Origin: Bradyrhizobium sp. Leo170
GTDB taxonomy: Bacteria > Pseudomonadota > Alphaproteobacteria > Rhizobiales > Xanthobacteraceae
Assembly: GCF_004296405.1 (NCBI RefSeq)
Contig: NZ_PSRR01000007.1
Location: 1 to 64,000 of the forward strand
Length of the DNA: 64,000 nt
Direction of reading: 5' to 3'
Shown here: positions 1 through 8,851 of the stretch, piece by piece
Layout of the letters: every line of letters starts with the position of its first letter
Position numbering within the stretch: position 1 is the stretch's first letter
The notes under the pieces: generated by a model
Told to the model about the DNA's origin: nothing
Databases searched by the model: none
Seen by the model: only the letters and a program-made list of their open reading frames with translations
Program-made: the position numbers and the translations under genes

Positions 1-45
1 CCAGACATTGTTCCCGGATTGCGCTTCGCTCATCCGGGCTACGGG
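1..45. repeat. Palindromic repeat, family A, partial
   Basis: The stretch around 11-45 matches one arm (CCCGGATT..CGCTTCG..ATCCGGGCTAC) of the palindromic unit seen complete at 506-592, 8001-8092 and 37750-37840. The other arm probably lies left of the window. It sits just past the end of the leftward GFA gene. Confidence 0.6.
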
Positions 46-60
46 ATCCTCGTGGTGCTG

Positions 61-465
61 CTATTGCTGCGGCGGATATCGGTCGAATACGGGCAGCTCG
101 TGCGCGCGTTCCATCCATTGGATCCGCTCGGCGACCTGGACATGGATCATTGGCGGAACGACGTCAGGATCATCATAGGTTCCGCTCTGGATATCAATGA
201 TCCCGGGCAGCATCTGCTCATTGACGTAAAAAAGACCGGTGCCGCAATTCGCGCAAAAATGCCGGCGGCCGTGCTCGGATGATTCGTAGACCTTGGGCTG
301 CCCTTGGGTCACCTTGACGGCAGCGGCGGGATACATCGTCCAGGCGACCATCGGCGCGCCAGCGTGACGTCGGCAATCCGTGCAGTGGCAGAGCGCGTGC
401 GTAAGGGCTTCGCCTTCAACCTCGTAGCGGATGGCTCCGCAATGACAACCGCCTGCAATGTGCAT
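61..465 (-). CDS. GFA/CENP-V family zinc protein
   Basis: A 134-residue protein of the glutathione-dependent formaldehyde-activating (GFA) fold. All seven family cysteines are visible: CHC at residues 7-9, CHCTDC at 26-31 and CANC at 71-74, the set that binds structural and catalytic zinc. Members are small cytosolic proteins whose physiological substrate is usually unknown; only a few activate formaldehyde with glutathione. I chose the ATG at 465 because GGGAG lies about 9 bases upstream and the family begins right before the first CxC. The frame stays open to 582, but that extension would translate the palindromic repeat at 506-592. The gene stands alone, so context gives no further clue. 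Confidence 0.85.
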   Translation of the reverse strand: MHIAGGCHCGAIRYEVEGEALTHALCHCTDCRRHAGAPMVAWTMYPAAAVKVTQGQPKVYESSEHGRRHFCANCGTGLFYVNEQMLPGIIDIQSGTYDDPDVVPPMIHVQVAERIQWMERAHELPVFDRYPPQQ

Positions 466-505
466 TTCATCTGCTCCCAGGTCGTTGACAGAGTGATTTA
501 GCATT

Positions 506-592
506 GTAGCCCGGATGGAGCGCAGCGTAATCCGAGAACCGGTTCGCGAACGACCATGATCCCGGATTACGCTTCGCTTCATCCGGGCTAAG
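506..592. repeat. Palindromic repeat, family A, complete
   Basis: An 87-base imperfect inverted repeat. The left arm begins GTAGCCCGGATGGAGCGCAG and the right arm ends CGCTTCATCCGGGCTA, with a short centre holding AACCGGTTCG. It lies upstream of the GFA gene and just beyond the stop of hpnO, so it may act as a processing or terminator-like structure for the hpnO transcript. Confidence 0.75.
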
Positions 593-608
593 GAAGCCGC
601 AGAATTAA

Positions 609-2000
609 TCAGGCCGACTTGCGCACCGCGTTGTCGACCAGCGTCTTGCCGAGCGACCAGATCGCGCCGGGGACCTTGTGGCTGCCGGCGATCACGGTGT
701 CGAAAGCCTTTTCGATCCAGGTGCAGTCGTCCTCGGTGAGGACGAGCGGCGGCAGGAGCTTGATGGTGTGGAGGCCGTGGCCGGCGACCTGGGTCAGGAT
801 CTTGTGGTCCTTGAACAGCGGCACGGTGATGAGCTGGCAGAACAGGCCTTTGTTCGCGGTCTCCAGCACGTTCCAGGATGCGCGCAGGCGCAGCGACTTC
901 GGCGGGCCGAACTCGATGCCGATCATCAATCCCTTGCCGCGGACTTCCTTCATCAGCTCGTAGCCTGGCACCATGCGCGTCAGCGCGAGGCGGAGCTCGG
1001 CGCCGCGCTTGGCGGCCAGCTCAACCAGCTTCTCGGCCTTGATGACGTCGAGCGTTGCGATGCCGGCGGCCATCGCCAGATCGTTCTTCGAGAATGTCGA
1101 GCCGTGCACGACGGCGCGATCCATCTGGTTGAAGATCTTGTCGAAGATGCTCTTGCGCGTCAGCAGCGCGCCGACCGGGACATGACCGCCGGACAGCGCT
1201 TTCGCCAGCAGCACCATGTCGGGCTCGACATTCCAGTGCTCGACGGCGAGGAATTTGCCGGTGCGGCCGATGCCGGTCTGAATCTCGTCGGCGACGAACA
1301 GCGTGCCATATTTCCGGCACAACGCCGCAGCACCGGGCAGGAATTCGTCCGAGGGCATGTTGACGCCCTTGCCCTGGATCGGTTCGACGATGAAGGCCGC
1401 GACCTGGCGCGACGACAGCGCCTGCTCGAGCGCGGCAAGATCGTTGAACGGAATCTGGGTGCAGCCGGGCAATAGCGGCTCGAAGCCGGAGCGGAAGTTC
1501 GCATCGTCCATCAGCGACAGCGCGCCATAGGACAATCCGTGAAACGAATGCGAGCAGGACACGATGCCGGGCCGCCCGGTCGCGCCACGCGCGAACTTGA
1601 TGGCGGCTTCTACCGTCTCGGCGCCCGAATTGGAAAAGAATACCTTGTCCAGATATGGCACATATTCGAGGAGGCGCTCGGCCAGGATGCCGGCGAGCGT
1701 GGACACATCGAGCTGCACGAGGTTGGGCAGATCGGCATCCAGCACGCTCTTCAAGGCCTGGCGCAGCGCCGGGTGGTTGCGGCCGATCGCAAAAACGCCA
1801 AATCCGCTGAGTAGGTCGAGATACCGTGCCCCCTCACGATCGAAGAGATATTGGCCTTGCCCTTTTTGAAAGCCGACGTCATAGCCGATGGTTTTGAGCA
1901 CGCGCACGAGCTGCTCGTTCAAGTAGCGCGCGTGCAGGGAACTGCGCTGCGCCTGGCGCTCCACAAACATCTCGGAAACGTCTAGATTTGAGCTTAGCAT
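609..2000 (-). CDS. hpnO: Hopanoid-associated class III aminotransferase HpnO
   Basis: A 463-residue PLP-dependent class III aminotransferase (acetylornithine/ornithine aminotransferase fold). Visible motifs are SNSGAETVEAA near residue 123, the D238-E239 pair in FVADEIQTGIGRTGKF, and the Schiff-base lysine K267 in LLAKALSGG. In Rhodopseudomonas and relatives the HpnO member forms the amino group of aminobacteriohopanetriol from a ribosyl- or oxo-hopanoid. The locus, with hpnN, hpnH, hpnG and shc, supports that role over arginine metabolism. The start at 2000 has no strong ribosome binding site; an internal Met at residue 11 is the alternative. Its promoter must lie in the 100-base divergent gap shared with the DUF2147 gene. 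Confidence 0.85.
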   Translation of the reverse strand: MLSSNLDVSEMFVERQAQRSSLHARYLNEQLVRVLKTIGYDVGFQKGQGQYLFDREGARYLDLLSGFGVFAIGRNHPALRQALKSVLDADLPNLVQLDVSTLAGILAERLLEYVPYLDKVFFSNSGAETVEAAIKFARGATGRPGIVSCSHSFHGLSYGALSLMDDANFRSGFEPLLPGCTQIPFNDLAALEQALSSRQVAAFIVEPIQGKGVNMPSDEFLPGAAALCRKYGTLFVADEIQTGIGRTGKFLAVEHWNVEPDMVLLAKALSGGHVPVGALLTRKSIFDKIFNQMDRAVVHGSTFSKNDLAMAAGIATLDVIKAEKLVELAAKRGAELRLALTRMVPGYELMKEVRGKGLMIGIEFGPPKSLRLRASWNVLETANKGLFCQLITVPLFKDHKILTQVAGHGLHTIKLLPPLVLTEDDCTWIEKAFDTVIAGSHKVPGAIWSLGKTLVDNAVRKSA

Positions 2001-2038
2001 CGGCTACATACGTCGGTTGATGGTCATTTCGTCAACTC

Positions 2039-2060
2039 AAAACGCCGAATGCGGCGTTTT
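2039..2060. promoter_or_regulatory. Perfect hairpin in the hpnO / DUF2147 divergent gap
   Basis: AAAACGCCG and CGGCGTTTT form a perfect 9-bp stem with an AATG loop. It lies upstream of both divergent genes and so cannot terminate either. It could be an operator or part of a 5' leader. No bound factor is known. Confidence 0.5.
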
Positions 2061-2104
2061 GCCCCCAAGCTTTGGCCCTTGTACACTTAAGCACAGGTAA
2101 GACC

Positions 2105-2809
2105 ATGTTGCACTGCCCACCCAAGCTCGCGCGCACCATAGCATACTCGGGATTCGTTTTGGCGAGCACAATGGTCCCAGCGCTGGCCGCGGATCCGACC
2201 GGCGACTGGCGCGTGGCTGACGGTGTCGCCCATATCCGGGTCGCACAATGCAACGGCAGCCTCTGGGGCGCAGTCGCCTGGGAGAAGACCCCCGGCGGCA
2301 AGGATACGCAGAATCCGGACGCCGCGAAGCAAAGCCGGCCCACGCTCGGCATGCCGATCCTGATCGACATGAAGAAGAAGGCGGGCACGGATGCGTGGGA
2401 GGGCCAAGTCTATAATGCCAAGGACGGTCAGCTCTACAGCTCTACGATCAAGCCAATTGGTTCTGACAAGCTCGAGATTCAAGGCTGCGTGCTGGGCTTT
2501 CTCTGCGGCGGCGAGACCTGGACCCGCGTTGGGCCTCCGATTGCCTCCAGCGCCGCCAACAGCACGCCCCCTGCCAACAGCATGGCCAAGGGCGCCGCAC
2601 CCGCACCCAAAGGGGCAGCGCAGTCAGCCGCTCAGACGCCGCCCAAGACCACGGGCTCGGTAAGCTCGGCTCCCGCCACCGCGCCGGCCGCGTCGTCCAA
2701 ACAGCAGACGGGCCAGAAGCAGGCAGCAGCCGCCCCGGCCGCCGCCCCATCAGGTGACGTCGTCGGCGATATCTGCGTCCTTCCGGACGTCGCGCGGTTT
2801 ACCCATTAA
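2105..2809 (+). CDS. Secreted DUF2147 family protein
   Basis: A predicted exported protein of 234 residues. The N-terminus (MLHCPPKLARTI, a hydrophobic run, then PALA before ADPTGDW) is a signal peptide with an AxA-type cleavage site near residue 28. The next 115 or so residues match the DUF2147 beta-rich domain (GDWRVADG start, IQGC..GFLCGGETWTR end), which has two cysteines near its end. The last 80 residues are a low-complexity Ala/Pro/Lys/Gln tail. I chose ATG 2105 (AGGTAAG just upstream) over TTG 2072, which would place extra polar residues before the signal. The final 60 bases overlap the 3' end of the convergent hpnN. Function is unknown. Confidence 0.75.
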   Translation: MLHCPPKLARTIAYSGFVLASTMVPALAADPTGDWRVADGVAHIRVAQCNGSLWGAVAWEKTPGGKDTQNPDAAKQSRPTLGMPILIDMKKKAGTDAWEGQVYNAKDGQLYSSTIKPIGSDKLEIQGCVLGFLCGGETWTRVGPPIASSAANSTPPANSMAKGAAPAPKGAAQSAAQTPPKTTGSVSSAPATAPAASSKQQTGQKQAAAAPAAAPSGDVVGDICVLPDVARFTH

Positions 2810-5368
2810 TGCCGGCTGGAAGAGCAGCACCGCGGCGAGAGTCGTGACCAGCGAGAGCGCGAGCAATTTACCCATGCTCGCGGTTCCTGGATGACTTGAA
2901 AGCCACAGGCTGCCGAACGCGGTTGCCGTGGTCAGCGCGCTGAAAAAGATTGCCCGCGTCAGGCTCGATTGCAGCAGATTCGTTCTGCCCTGACGCCAGG
3001 CAGTGACGTAGTAGATCTTGAAGGCGACGCCGACGCCGAGCAACAGCGGCAGCGCGACGATATTGGCGAAGTTGAGCGGCAGCCCGATCAGCACGCAGAT
3101 TTCCAGCGTCACGGCGCCCGCGACCAGAAGCGGCACGATCGTCATCAGCACGTCGGCGATACGCCGCAGCGTCAGCCAGAGCAGCAGGCTGATCACGATC
3201 AGCGACCAGATGCCGGCGTGGATGAACGCCTTCACCACGGTATCGCCGGACTTCAGGATCGAGACCGGGCCGCCGATCGCCGTCGGCTCGGCCGCGAGCA
3301 CGGCGGCCGCGAACTTGCGCAGCGTGTCATTGTCGTTCGGATCACCCTTCGGCAGGACCTCGACCCGTATCAGCCCGTCCTTGGCCTTCCATTCACGTAC
3401 CAGCTCCTCCGGCAGCGACTTCAAAGTGACGGTCTGGGCCTGCAGCATGTCCCTGAGCTGGTCGAGCACCACCTTGAGTGGCGAAACGAAGACGTTCTGC
3501 GCCTTGTCGCGCGTCGCCTGATTCGAATCGGCCAGCTTGGTCAGCGCATCCGCAAGCCGGCGTGCAGCCACCGCGCCCGCATTCTTGATGTCGCCGGCGG
3601 TCTTGCGGAGGTTGTCGGCCGAGCTCTTCAGGGACTCGACATTCTCCTGGTCGGTCGGCGGCGCATCGATCGAATCCGGATTGAGCGCCGGGTTGAGCAT
3701 CTTCGCCGCCTGCGCGATCAGCTTCAGCTTGGCCGGCTGATCGGTCGGCACGAAGCTGTCGAGCGAGCGGACGCTCAACACTTCCGGCAGCTTTTCCAGC
3801 CTCTCCTCGATCTTCCTGGCGTCGGCTTCCGAATGCGTCATCACGTTGATCGCATTGGCGCCGGTGTTCGGGTCGCGCCTCAAATCGAGGAACGTCGCGA
3901 TCGATTCGACCTGCGAGTTGCGCAGGTTGATCGGGTTGAAGTCGAACTTCATGTAGTAGAGCAGCGGCAGGCCGGCGATCACGAGCGCGAGTGTGCTGAT
4001 GATGATCGCGACGCGATGCTTCTCCAGGAAGTGGTCGACGGGCGCGAGGAACGCGTATCCGACCGGCTCCTTCTCGCCGGGCGGATTGAGCAGGTCCAGG
4101 AGCGCCGGCAGCGTGGTGATGCTGGTGAGGAACGCGATCAGCATGCCGGCGCCGGCGATCTTGCCGAGCTCGGAAATGCCCTTGTAGTCGGTCGGCAGGA
4201 AGCACAGGAAGCCCGCGGCGGTCGCCATCGCCGCAAGCGAGAGCGGCACCGCCGAGCGGCGTGCCGCATTCTCCAGCGCCAGCGTCAGGTTGTCGTTCTT
4301 GAAGCGTTCGGAACGGTAGCGGACGCTGAACTGGATACCGAAATCGACGCCTAAGCCTACGAACAGCACGGCAAAGGCGATCGACAACAAATTGAGCGAG
4401 CCGACCATCATCAACCCGACGGCGGTGGTGATCGCAAGCCCGATGAACAGGTTCAGGAACACGGCGAAGATGATCTTGGCCGAATGCAGCGCGAGCCACA
4501 GGATCACCAGCACGATCAGCACAGTGCCGATGCCGTTGACGACGGCGCCGTCCTGGACGGTGGCATATTCCTCGTTGGCGATCGGCACCGGTCCGGTGAG
4601 GCGGACGCGCGCGCCATATTCGCTTGCGAATTTCAGGTCTGCGGCCGCCTGCCGGATCGCATCGGTGGCCGCCTTACCGGGCTCCAGCGCCTGATAGTCG
4701 AGCACCGGCTTGAATTCGATGAAGGCGCGCTTGTCCGAATCGGTCAGCGGCTTGTCGCTGGTGAGCTCGCGCCAGGAGAAGGTCGGATTGCCCTTGTTGC
4801 TGAGGACATCCTCGACCGTCTGCGAGATCAGGTTGAAGGGCCGAGCGGCGTTCTCGAGCTTGGCCTGCCCGCGCTTGATGCCGGCAAGACCCGTCTCCAG
4901 TGCACCGGTGAGGCCGCGGATCGAGGGATCGCCGGCCATGATCTCGATCAGGGGTGCGGCGGATTCGAGCTCGCCGGTAACCTGGGCGACCTCCTCGGTC
5001 GGCAGGAACAGAAGCCCGTTCTTCTCGAAGAATTCGCCGGAGCCGAGCGGCGTGACCGATTCGAAATGCTCGGTGTCACCGGTGAGCTTCTCGGCCAGCG
5101 CCTTGGCGGCAAGGCCCGTGAGCTCCGGCGTCGGCGCCTCCACGACGGCAAGAATCAGGCGCTCGCGGTCGAAGGCTTGCTCGAACTGGATGTCGCGCTG
5201 GCGCCAGTCCAGGTTGGGCGAGATCAGCGTATTGATGTCGGTATTGATGGTGAAGTTGCGCGCCGCGTAATAGCCCGCCGCGACCGCTGATATCAGCGAG
5301 AGGACGACGACAGGGATGGCAAACCGCGTGCACGCCTTAACAATCGAGACAACAATACGTGTCAGCAC
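2750..5368 (-). CDS. hpnN: Hopanoid transporter HpnN (RND/MMPL family)
   Basis: An 872-residue inner-membrane RND-superfamily exporter. It has one N-terminal membrane helix (about residues 17-35), a periplasmic loop to about 275, a first helix bundle with LFVGLGVDFGIQFSVRYRSE, a second periplasmic loop rich in Asn/Asp/Lys, and a C-terminal bundle from about 740 with LLLGVGVAFKIYY. HpnN moves hopanoids from the cytoplasmic to the outer membrane in Rhodopseudomonas, and its position between hpnO and ispH/hpnH matches that locus. The start is a GTG at 5368 with only an A-rich GAAAGAAA upstream. The 3' end overlaps the convergent DUF2147 gene by 60 bases. Confidence 0.9.
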   Translation of the reverse strand: MLTRIVVSIVKACTRFAIPVVVLSLISAVAAGYYAARNFTINTDINTLISPNLDWRQRDIQFEQAFDRERLILAVVEAPTPELTGLAAKALAEKLTGDTEHFESVTPLGSGEFFEKNGLLFLPTEEVAQVTGELESAAPLIEIMAGDPSIRGLTGALETGLAGIKRGQAKLENAARPFNLISQTVEDVLSNKGNPTFSWRELTSDKPLTDSDKRAFIEFKPVLDYQALEPGKAATDAIRQAAADLKFASEYGARVRLTGPVPIANEEYATVQDGAVVNGIGTVLIVLVILWLALHSAKIIFAVFLNLFIGLAITTAVGLMMVGSLNLLSIAFAVLFVGLGVDFGIQFSVRYRSERFKNDNLTLALENAARRSAVPLSLAAMATAAGFLCFLPTDYKGISELGKIAGAGMLIAFLTSITTLPALLDLLNPPGEKEPVGYAFLAPVDHFLEKHRVAIIISTLALVIAGLPLLYYMKFDFNPINLRNSQVESIATFLDLRRDPNTGANAINVMTHSEADARKIEERLEKLPEVLSVRSLDSFVPTDQPAKLKLIAQAAKMLNPALNPDSIDAPPTDQENVESLKSSADNLRKTAGDIKNAGAVAARRLADALTKLADSNQATRDKAQNVFVSPLKVVLDQLRDMLQAQTVTLKSLPEELVREWKAKDGLIRVEVLPKGDPNDNDTLRKFAAAVLAAEPTAIGGPVSILKSGDTVVKAFIHAGIWSLIVISLLLWLTLRRIADVLMTIVPLLVAGAVTLEICVLIGLPLNFANIVALPLLLGVGVAFKIYYVTAWRQGRTNLLQSSLTRAIFFSALTTATAFGSLWLSSHPGTASMGKLLALSLVTTLAAVLLFQPALMGKPRDVRKDADIADDVT

Positions 5369-5810
5369 TTCATTTCTTTCTGATCACAGGAAGCACGCCG
5401 AAAACGCCCGCTATCTAGCGGAGTTCCCAGGGCCGATCTAATGTTGTTTTGACCGCCCGACCGCTGGTTCACGAAGAAGCGTCGAAACGGGCCGGAACGG
5501 CGTTGGGCGCGGTATATCCCGCCCCAGCGGGCAATAAAGTGACGAACAAGTGAGATGGGGTGGGCATTAATGCCGCAGTTTTAGGTATTTTAATACCTTA
5601 AACCGGCGACCCGAGTGATAACCATTCCGTAATCCGGCTTTCCTAGACGCTCATTTTTTGACACAAAGCGCTCTTTTTCCGTGCGCTTGGGGGTGGGCTT
5701 AAGTGCAGGAACTGGTGGTGCGGATATTGCAGCAGGACCTGCCGGCTGCAGGATGTCCGGCCGCGCGGGTTTTCGGATCAGATTGGTGCAATTTGCTTAA
5801 CGGGCGTCCT
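5369..5810. other. Divergent intergenic region between hpnN and ispH
   Basis: About 440 bases with no convincing gene. It holds an AT-rich palindrome (5583-5598) and a TTGACA hexamer at 5658-5663 with no good -10 box 17 bases further on. An open frame from a GTG at 5703 continues into ispH; I treat it as leader because the IspH family starts at 5811. Both hpnN and the ispH-hpnH unit must be driven from here. Confidence 0.6.
5583..5598. promoter_or_regulatory. AT-rich palindrome upstream of ispH and hpnN
   Basis: AGGTATT-TT-AATACCT is a perfect 7-bp dyad with a 2-base centre in otherwise GC-rich DNA, about 215 bases from either start. It looks like an operator for a dimeric regulator, but no regulator gene is adjacent. 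Confidence 0.4.
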
Positions 5811-6737
5811 ATGGAGGTTTTTCTAGCGCAGCCGCGGGGGTTTTGCGCGGGCGTGGTGCGCGCCATCGAGATCGTCGAGCGCGCGCTCGAGAAATACGGG
5901 CCGCCGGTCTATGTCCGACATGAGATCGTGCATAACAAATACGTCGTCGAAAGCCTGAAGAACAAGGGCGCGATCTTCGTCGAGGACCTTTCCGAGGTTC
6001 CGGCGAACGCGGTGACCGTGTTCAGCGCCCATGGCGTGGCGCGCAGCGTCGAGGAAGAGGCCGCCGCACGCGGCCTGCCGGTGCTCAATGCCACCTGCCC
6101 GCTGGTCACCAAGGTCCACAATCAGGGCAAGCGCTATATGTCGAAGGGCCGGTCATTGATCCTGATCGGGCATGCCGGCCACCCCGAGGTCGAGGGAACC
6201 ATGGGCCAGGTTCCAGGCCCCGTGCTGCTGGTCCAGAGCGTCGAGGATGTCAACGCCCTGACGCTGTCGGCCGATACGCCGATCGCCTACATCACCCAGA
6301 CCACCCTGAGCGTAGATGACACACGTGAGATTATTCTGGCGCTCCAGGCCCGGTTTACAGACATTCAAGGCCCTGACATCCGGGATATCTGCTATGCCAC
6401 ACAGAACCGCCAATCCGCGGTAAGGGACCTGAGCAAATTGGTGGATGTCATCCTGGTGGTGGGGGCCGCCAACAGCTCCAATTCCAATCGGTTGCGCGAG
6501 ATCGGCACCGAAGCCGGCGTCGCCAGTTACCTCATTGCGGATGGCAGCGAACTCAACCCAGAATGGCTGAAGAATGCAAAGACCGTCGGCATCACGGCGG
6601 GTGCCTCGGCGCCCGAAGTGCTGGTCGACGATGTGATCGAGGCGTTGCGGCGCACCGGACCGGTCAAGGTGTCGGTCCTGCCGGGCCGGGAAGAGAACAT
6701 CGAATTCCGCCTGCCGGCCGAACTGACCGCGGGCTGA
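5811..6737 (+). CDS. ispH: 4-hydroxy-3-methylbut-2-enyl diphosphate reductase IspH
   Basis: The last enzyme of the MEP isoprenoid pathway, an iron-sulfur protein that reduces HMBPP to IPP and DMAPP, the precursors of squalene. With the start at 5811 it has 308 residues, near the usual length of about 310. The three cluster cysteines are C12 (RGFCAGV), C96 (NATCPL) and C194 ([11 protein letters not shown]). The HEIVHN, SAHGV and HPEVEGT (E126) active-site motifs are present. The frame is open back to a GTG at 5703, giving 36 more residues unlike other IspH N-termini. The ATG at 5811 lacks a strong ribosome binding site, so the start is not certain. It lies 34 bases before hpnH and is probably cotranscribed. 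Rhizobiales often keep a second ispH elsewhere, so this may be the hopanoid-dedicated copy. Confidence 0.93.
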   Translation: MEVFLAQPRGFCAGVVRAIEIVERALEKYGPPVYVRHEIVHNKYVVESLKNKGAIFVEDLSEVPANAVTVFSAHGVARSVEEEAAARGLPVLNATCPLVTKVHNQGKRYMSKGRSLILIGHAGHPEVEGTMGQVPGPVLLVQSVEDVNALTLSADTPIAYITQTTLSVDDTREIILALQARFTDIQGPDIRDICYATQNRQSAVRDLSKLVDVILVVGAANSSNSNRLREIGTEAGVASYLIADGSELNPEWLKNAKTVGITAGASAPEVLVDDVIEALRRTGPVKVSVLPGREENIEFRLPAELTAG

Positions 6738-6771
6738 CCCAAACTTGGTCGTGAGAGTCGAGAGAGAAAGA

Positions 6772-7932
6772 ATGGCAATACCCTTCTTCAAGGAACTGCG
6801 CATCGGCGGCTATCTGCTCAGGCAGAAGCTGCTGGGCCGCAAGCGCTATCCGCTCGTGCTGATGCTGGAGCCGCTGTTTCGCTGCAATCTCGCCTGCGTA
6901 GGCTGCGGCAAGATCGACTATCCCGACGCGATCCTCAATCGCCGCATGACCGCGCAGGAATGCTGGGACGCGGCCGACGAGTGCGGCGCGCCGATGGTTG
7001 CGATCCCCGGCGGCGAGCCGCTGATCCACAAGGAGATCGGCGAGATCGTCCGCGGCCTGGTAGCGCGCAAGAAGTTCGTCTCGCTCTGCACCAACGCGCT
7101 GCTTCTGGAAAAGAAGCTCGATCTGTTCGAGCCGTCGCCTTATTTGTTCTTCTCTGTGCATCTCGATGGGCTGAAGGACCATCACGACAAGGCGGTGTCT
7201 CAGAAGGGCGTGTTCGACCGCGCGGTGTCCGCGATCAAGGCGGCCAAGGCGCGCGGCTTCACCGTCAATGTCAATGCCACCATCTTCGACGGCCATCCGG
7301 CGGAGGAAATCGCAAAATTCCTCGACTTCACCACCGAACTCGGCGTCGGCGTCTCGATGTCGCCGGGCTACGCCTATGAGCGCGCGCCCGACCAGGAGCA
7401 CTTCCTCAACCGCACCAAGACCAAGAAGCTGTTCCGCGACGTCTTTGCGCTCGGCAAGGGCAAGAAGTGGAATTTCATGCATTCCGGCCTGTTCCTCGAC
7501 TTCCTGGCCGGCAACCAGGAATACGAGTGCACGCCCTGGGGCATGCCGGCGCGCAACATCTTCGGCTGGCAGAAGCCCTGCTATCTGCTCGGCGAAGGCT
7601 ACGCCAAGACCTTCAAGGAGCTGATGGAGACCACGGACTGGGATTCCTACGGCACCGGCAAGTATGAGAAGTGCGCCGACTGCATGGCGCATTGCGGCTA
7701 CGAGCCGACCGCGGCGGTCGCGGCGCTCAACAACCCGCTGAAGGCCATGTGGGTCTCCATGCGCGGCATCCGCACCAAGGGTCCGATGGCCCCCGAGATC
7801 GATCTCACGAAGCAGCGTCCGGCGCAGTACATCTTCTCGGAGCAGGTCCAGAAGAAGCTCTCCGAGATCCGCCGCGACGAAGCGATCGCCGCCCAGCAGA
7901 AGGCCGCACAGAAAGCCTCAACTGCCGCGTAA
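6772..7932 (+). CDS. hpnH: Adenosylhopane synthase HpnH (radical SAM)
   Basis: A 386-residue radical SAM enzyme that joins the 5'-deoxyadenosyl group to diploptene, making adenosylhopane, the first step of C35 side-chain formation. The [4Fe-4S] motif is C38-NLA-C42-VG-C45. A DUF3463-type C-terminal part has further cysteines (ECTPWG, KPCYLL, KCADCMAHCGYE), consistent with a second metal site or structural role. The start at 6772 follows GAGAGAAAG and gives the conserved MAIPFFKEL N-terminus; an upstream GTG at 6745 would add nine residues. The tail is rich in Ala, Gln and Lys. A strong terminator follows 25 bases after the stop. Confidence 0.93.
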   Translation: MAIPFFKELRIGGYLLRQKLLGRKRYPLVLMLEPLFRCNLACVGCGKIDYPDAILNRRMTAQECWDAADECGAPMVAIPGGEPLIHKEIGEIVRGLVARKKFVSLCTNALLLEKKLDLFEPSPYLFFSVHLDGLKDHHDKAVSQKGVFDRAVSAIKAAKARGFTVNVNATIFDGHPAEEIAKFLDFTTELGVGVSMSPGYAYERAPDQEHFLNRTKTKKLFRDVFALGKGKKWNFMHSGLFLDFLAGNQEYECTPWGMPARNIFGWQKPCYLLGEGYAKTFKELMETTDWDSYGTGKYEKCADCMAHCGYEPTAAVAALNNPLKAMWVSMRGIRTKGPMAPEIDLTKQRPAQYIFSEQVQKKLSEIRRDEAIAAQQKAAQKASTAA

Positions 7933-7956
7933 GACGCGAGCAACAATCGAATAAGC

Positions 7957-7991
7957 AAAAGGCCCGACCGTCGATGACGGTCGAGCCTTTT
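7957..7991 (+). terminator. Intrinsic terminator after hpnH
   Basis: A 16-bp stem (AAAAGGCCCGACCGTC with GACGGTCGAGCCTTTT, one mismatch) has a GAT loop and runs into TTTTGTTTTG. Upstream A and downstream T tracts make it usable in both directions, which suits its position between the convergent hpnH and hpnG. Confidence 0.85.
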
Positions 7992-8000
7992 GTTTTGTTC

Positions 8001-8092
8001 GTAGCCCGGATGGAGCGAAGCGCAACCCGGGATGCCTGTATCTGCGTTTGCGAGCGGTCCCGGGTTACGCTGACGCTTCACCCGGACTACGG
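8001..8092. repeat. Palindromic repeat, family A, complete
   Basis: A 92-base inverted repeat beginning GTAGCCCGGATGGAGCGAAG and ending CGCTTCACCCGGACTACGG, with internal CAACCCGGG and CCCGGGTTACG dyads. It lies between the convergent ends of hpnH and hpnG, directly after the hpnH terminator. Confidence 0.8.
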
Positions 8093-8102
8093 CTCTCCGT
8101 GA

Positions 8103-8816
8103 TTATGCCGCCGAGCGAATCATCGGCTCCACGGGGACGAGGGTCTCGCCGCCCAGCAGGAAGCCACGGCAGCCGCGCAAGGAGCGCAGCGCGCGGTTGA
8201 AGTCGATTCCGGTCGAGACCAGCGAGCGCAGCGTCAGCGGATTGCGCGCCACGCCGCGCAGGACCTTGCGCAGGTCGATGTCGCCGTTCGGCTTGACCGC
8301 GGTCTTCGCCAATTCCGGCAGCGCGCGGTGGGCGGGATCGCTGATCACCCGGAGCGCCGCGAACGGAATGCCCGCCTTGGCCGCGTAGGCAGCGGCAATG
8401 TGGCTCTCCATGTCGACGGCGGCAGCGCCGGTTTCCGAGCGCAACGCCGCCTTGCAGGCCCTGGCCGCAATCACCTGCTCAACCCCGGCGAGCCCACCCC
8501 TGACGATCTTGCGGCGCCTCAACGTGGCGCCGGCAACCATCTCCTCGTTCAAGGCCATATCGGCCAGGAATCGGGTGTCGCCGGAAAGCACCTCCGTCGC
8601 CACCACGACGTCACCCGATCGCAATGCCGGATCGAGCCCGCCGGCCACGCCGAACGAGATCACGCCGCGGAACGATGACGAATCGAGTGTCGCCAATAGC
8701 TCGCGAAGCTGCTGCGGATCGCTGGAACTACAAATGACGATCATGCCCGGCCCGGCCGCGATGCGAGCCTCCTGCACTAATCCCGTCACGATCAAGACCG
8801 GCCGCGGATCCAGCAT
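8103..8816 (-). CDS. hpnG: Hopanoid nucleosidase HpnG
   Basis: A 237-residue member of the purine nucleosidase/phosphorylase superfamily (MTA/SAH nucleosidase-like). It removes adenine from adenosylhopane to give a ribosyl- or phosphoribosyl-hopane. Family features are VISFGVAGGLDPALRSGD, the acidic AAVDMESH that contacts the ribose, and VISDPA. I chose the ATG at 8816 (GGGGAAA just before it). A GTG overlapping the shc stop (ATGTGA) would add 13 Gly/Ala-rich residues and allow translational coupling. The frame is open further upstream only because it shadows shc. It is last in the hpnC-hpnD-hpnE-shc-hpnG direction. Confidence 0.85.
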   Translation of the reverse strand: MLDPRPVLIVTGLVQEARIAAGPGMIVICSSSDPQQLRELLATLDSSSFRGVISFGVAGGLDPALRSGDVVVATEVLSGDTRFLADMALNEEMVAGATLRRRKIVRGGLAGVEQVIAARACKAALRSETGAAAVDMESHIAAAYAAKAGIPFAALRVISDPAHRALPELAKTAVKPNGDIDLRKVLRGVARNPLTLRSLVSTGIDFNRALRSLRGCRGFLLGGETLVPVEPMIRSAA

Positions 8817-8851
8817 TTTCCCCACAGTCGCGGCGGCCCCCGCCCCCAGAT

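Noticed and set aside
2969-4354. Long rightward open frame inside hpnN
   Set aside because: It is antisense to a clear RND exporter, has a repetitive Arg/Asp/Gln/His composition and no recognisable domain. It is a shadow caused by high GC.
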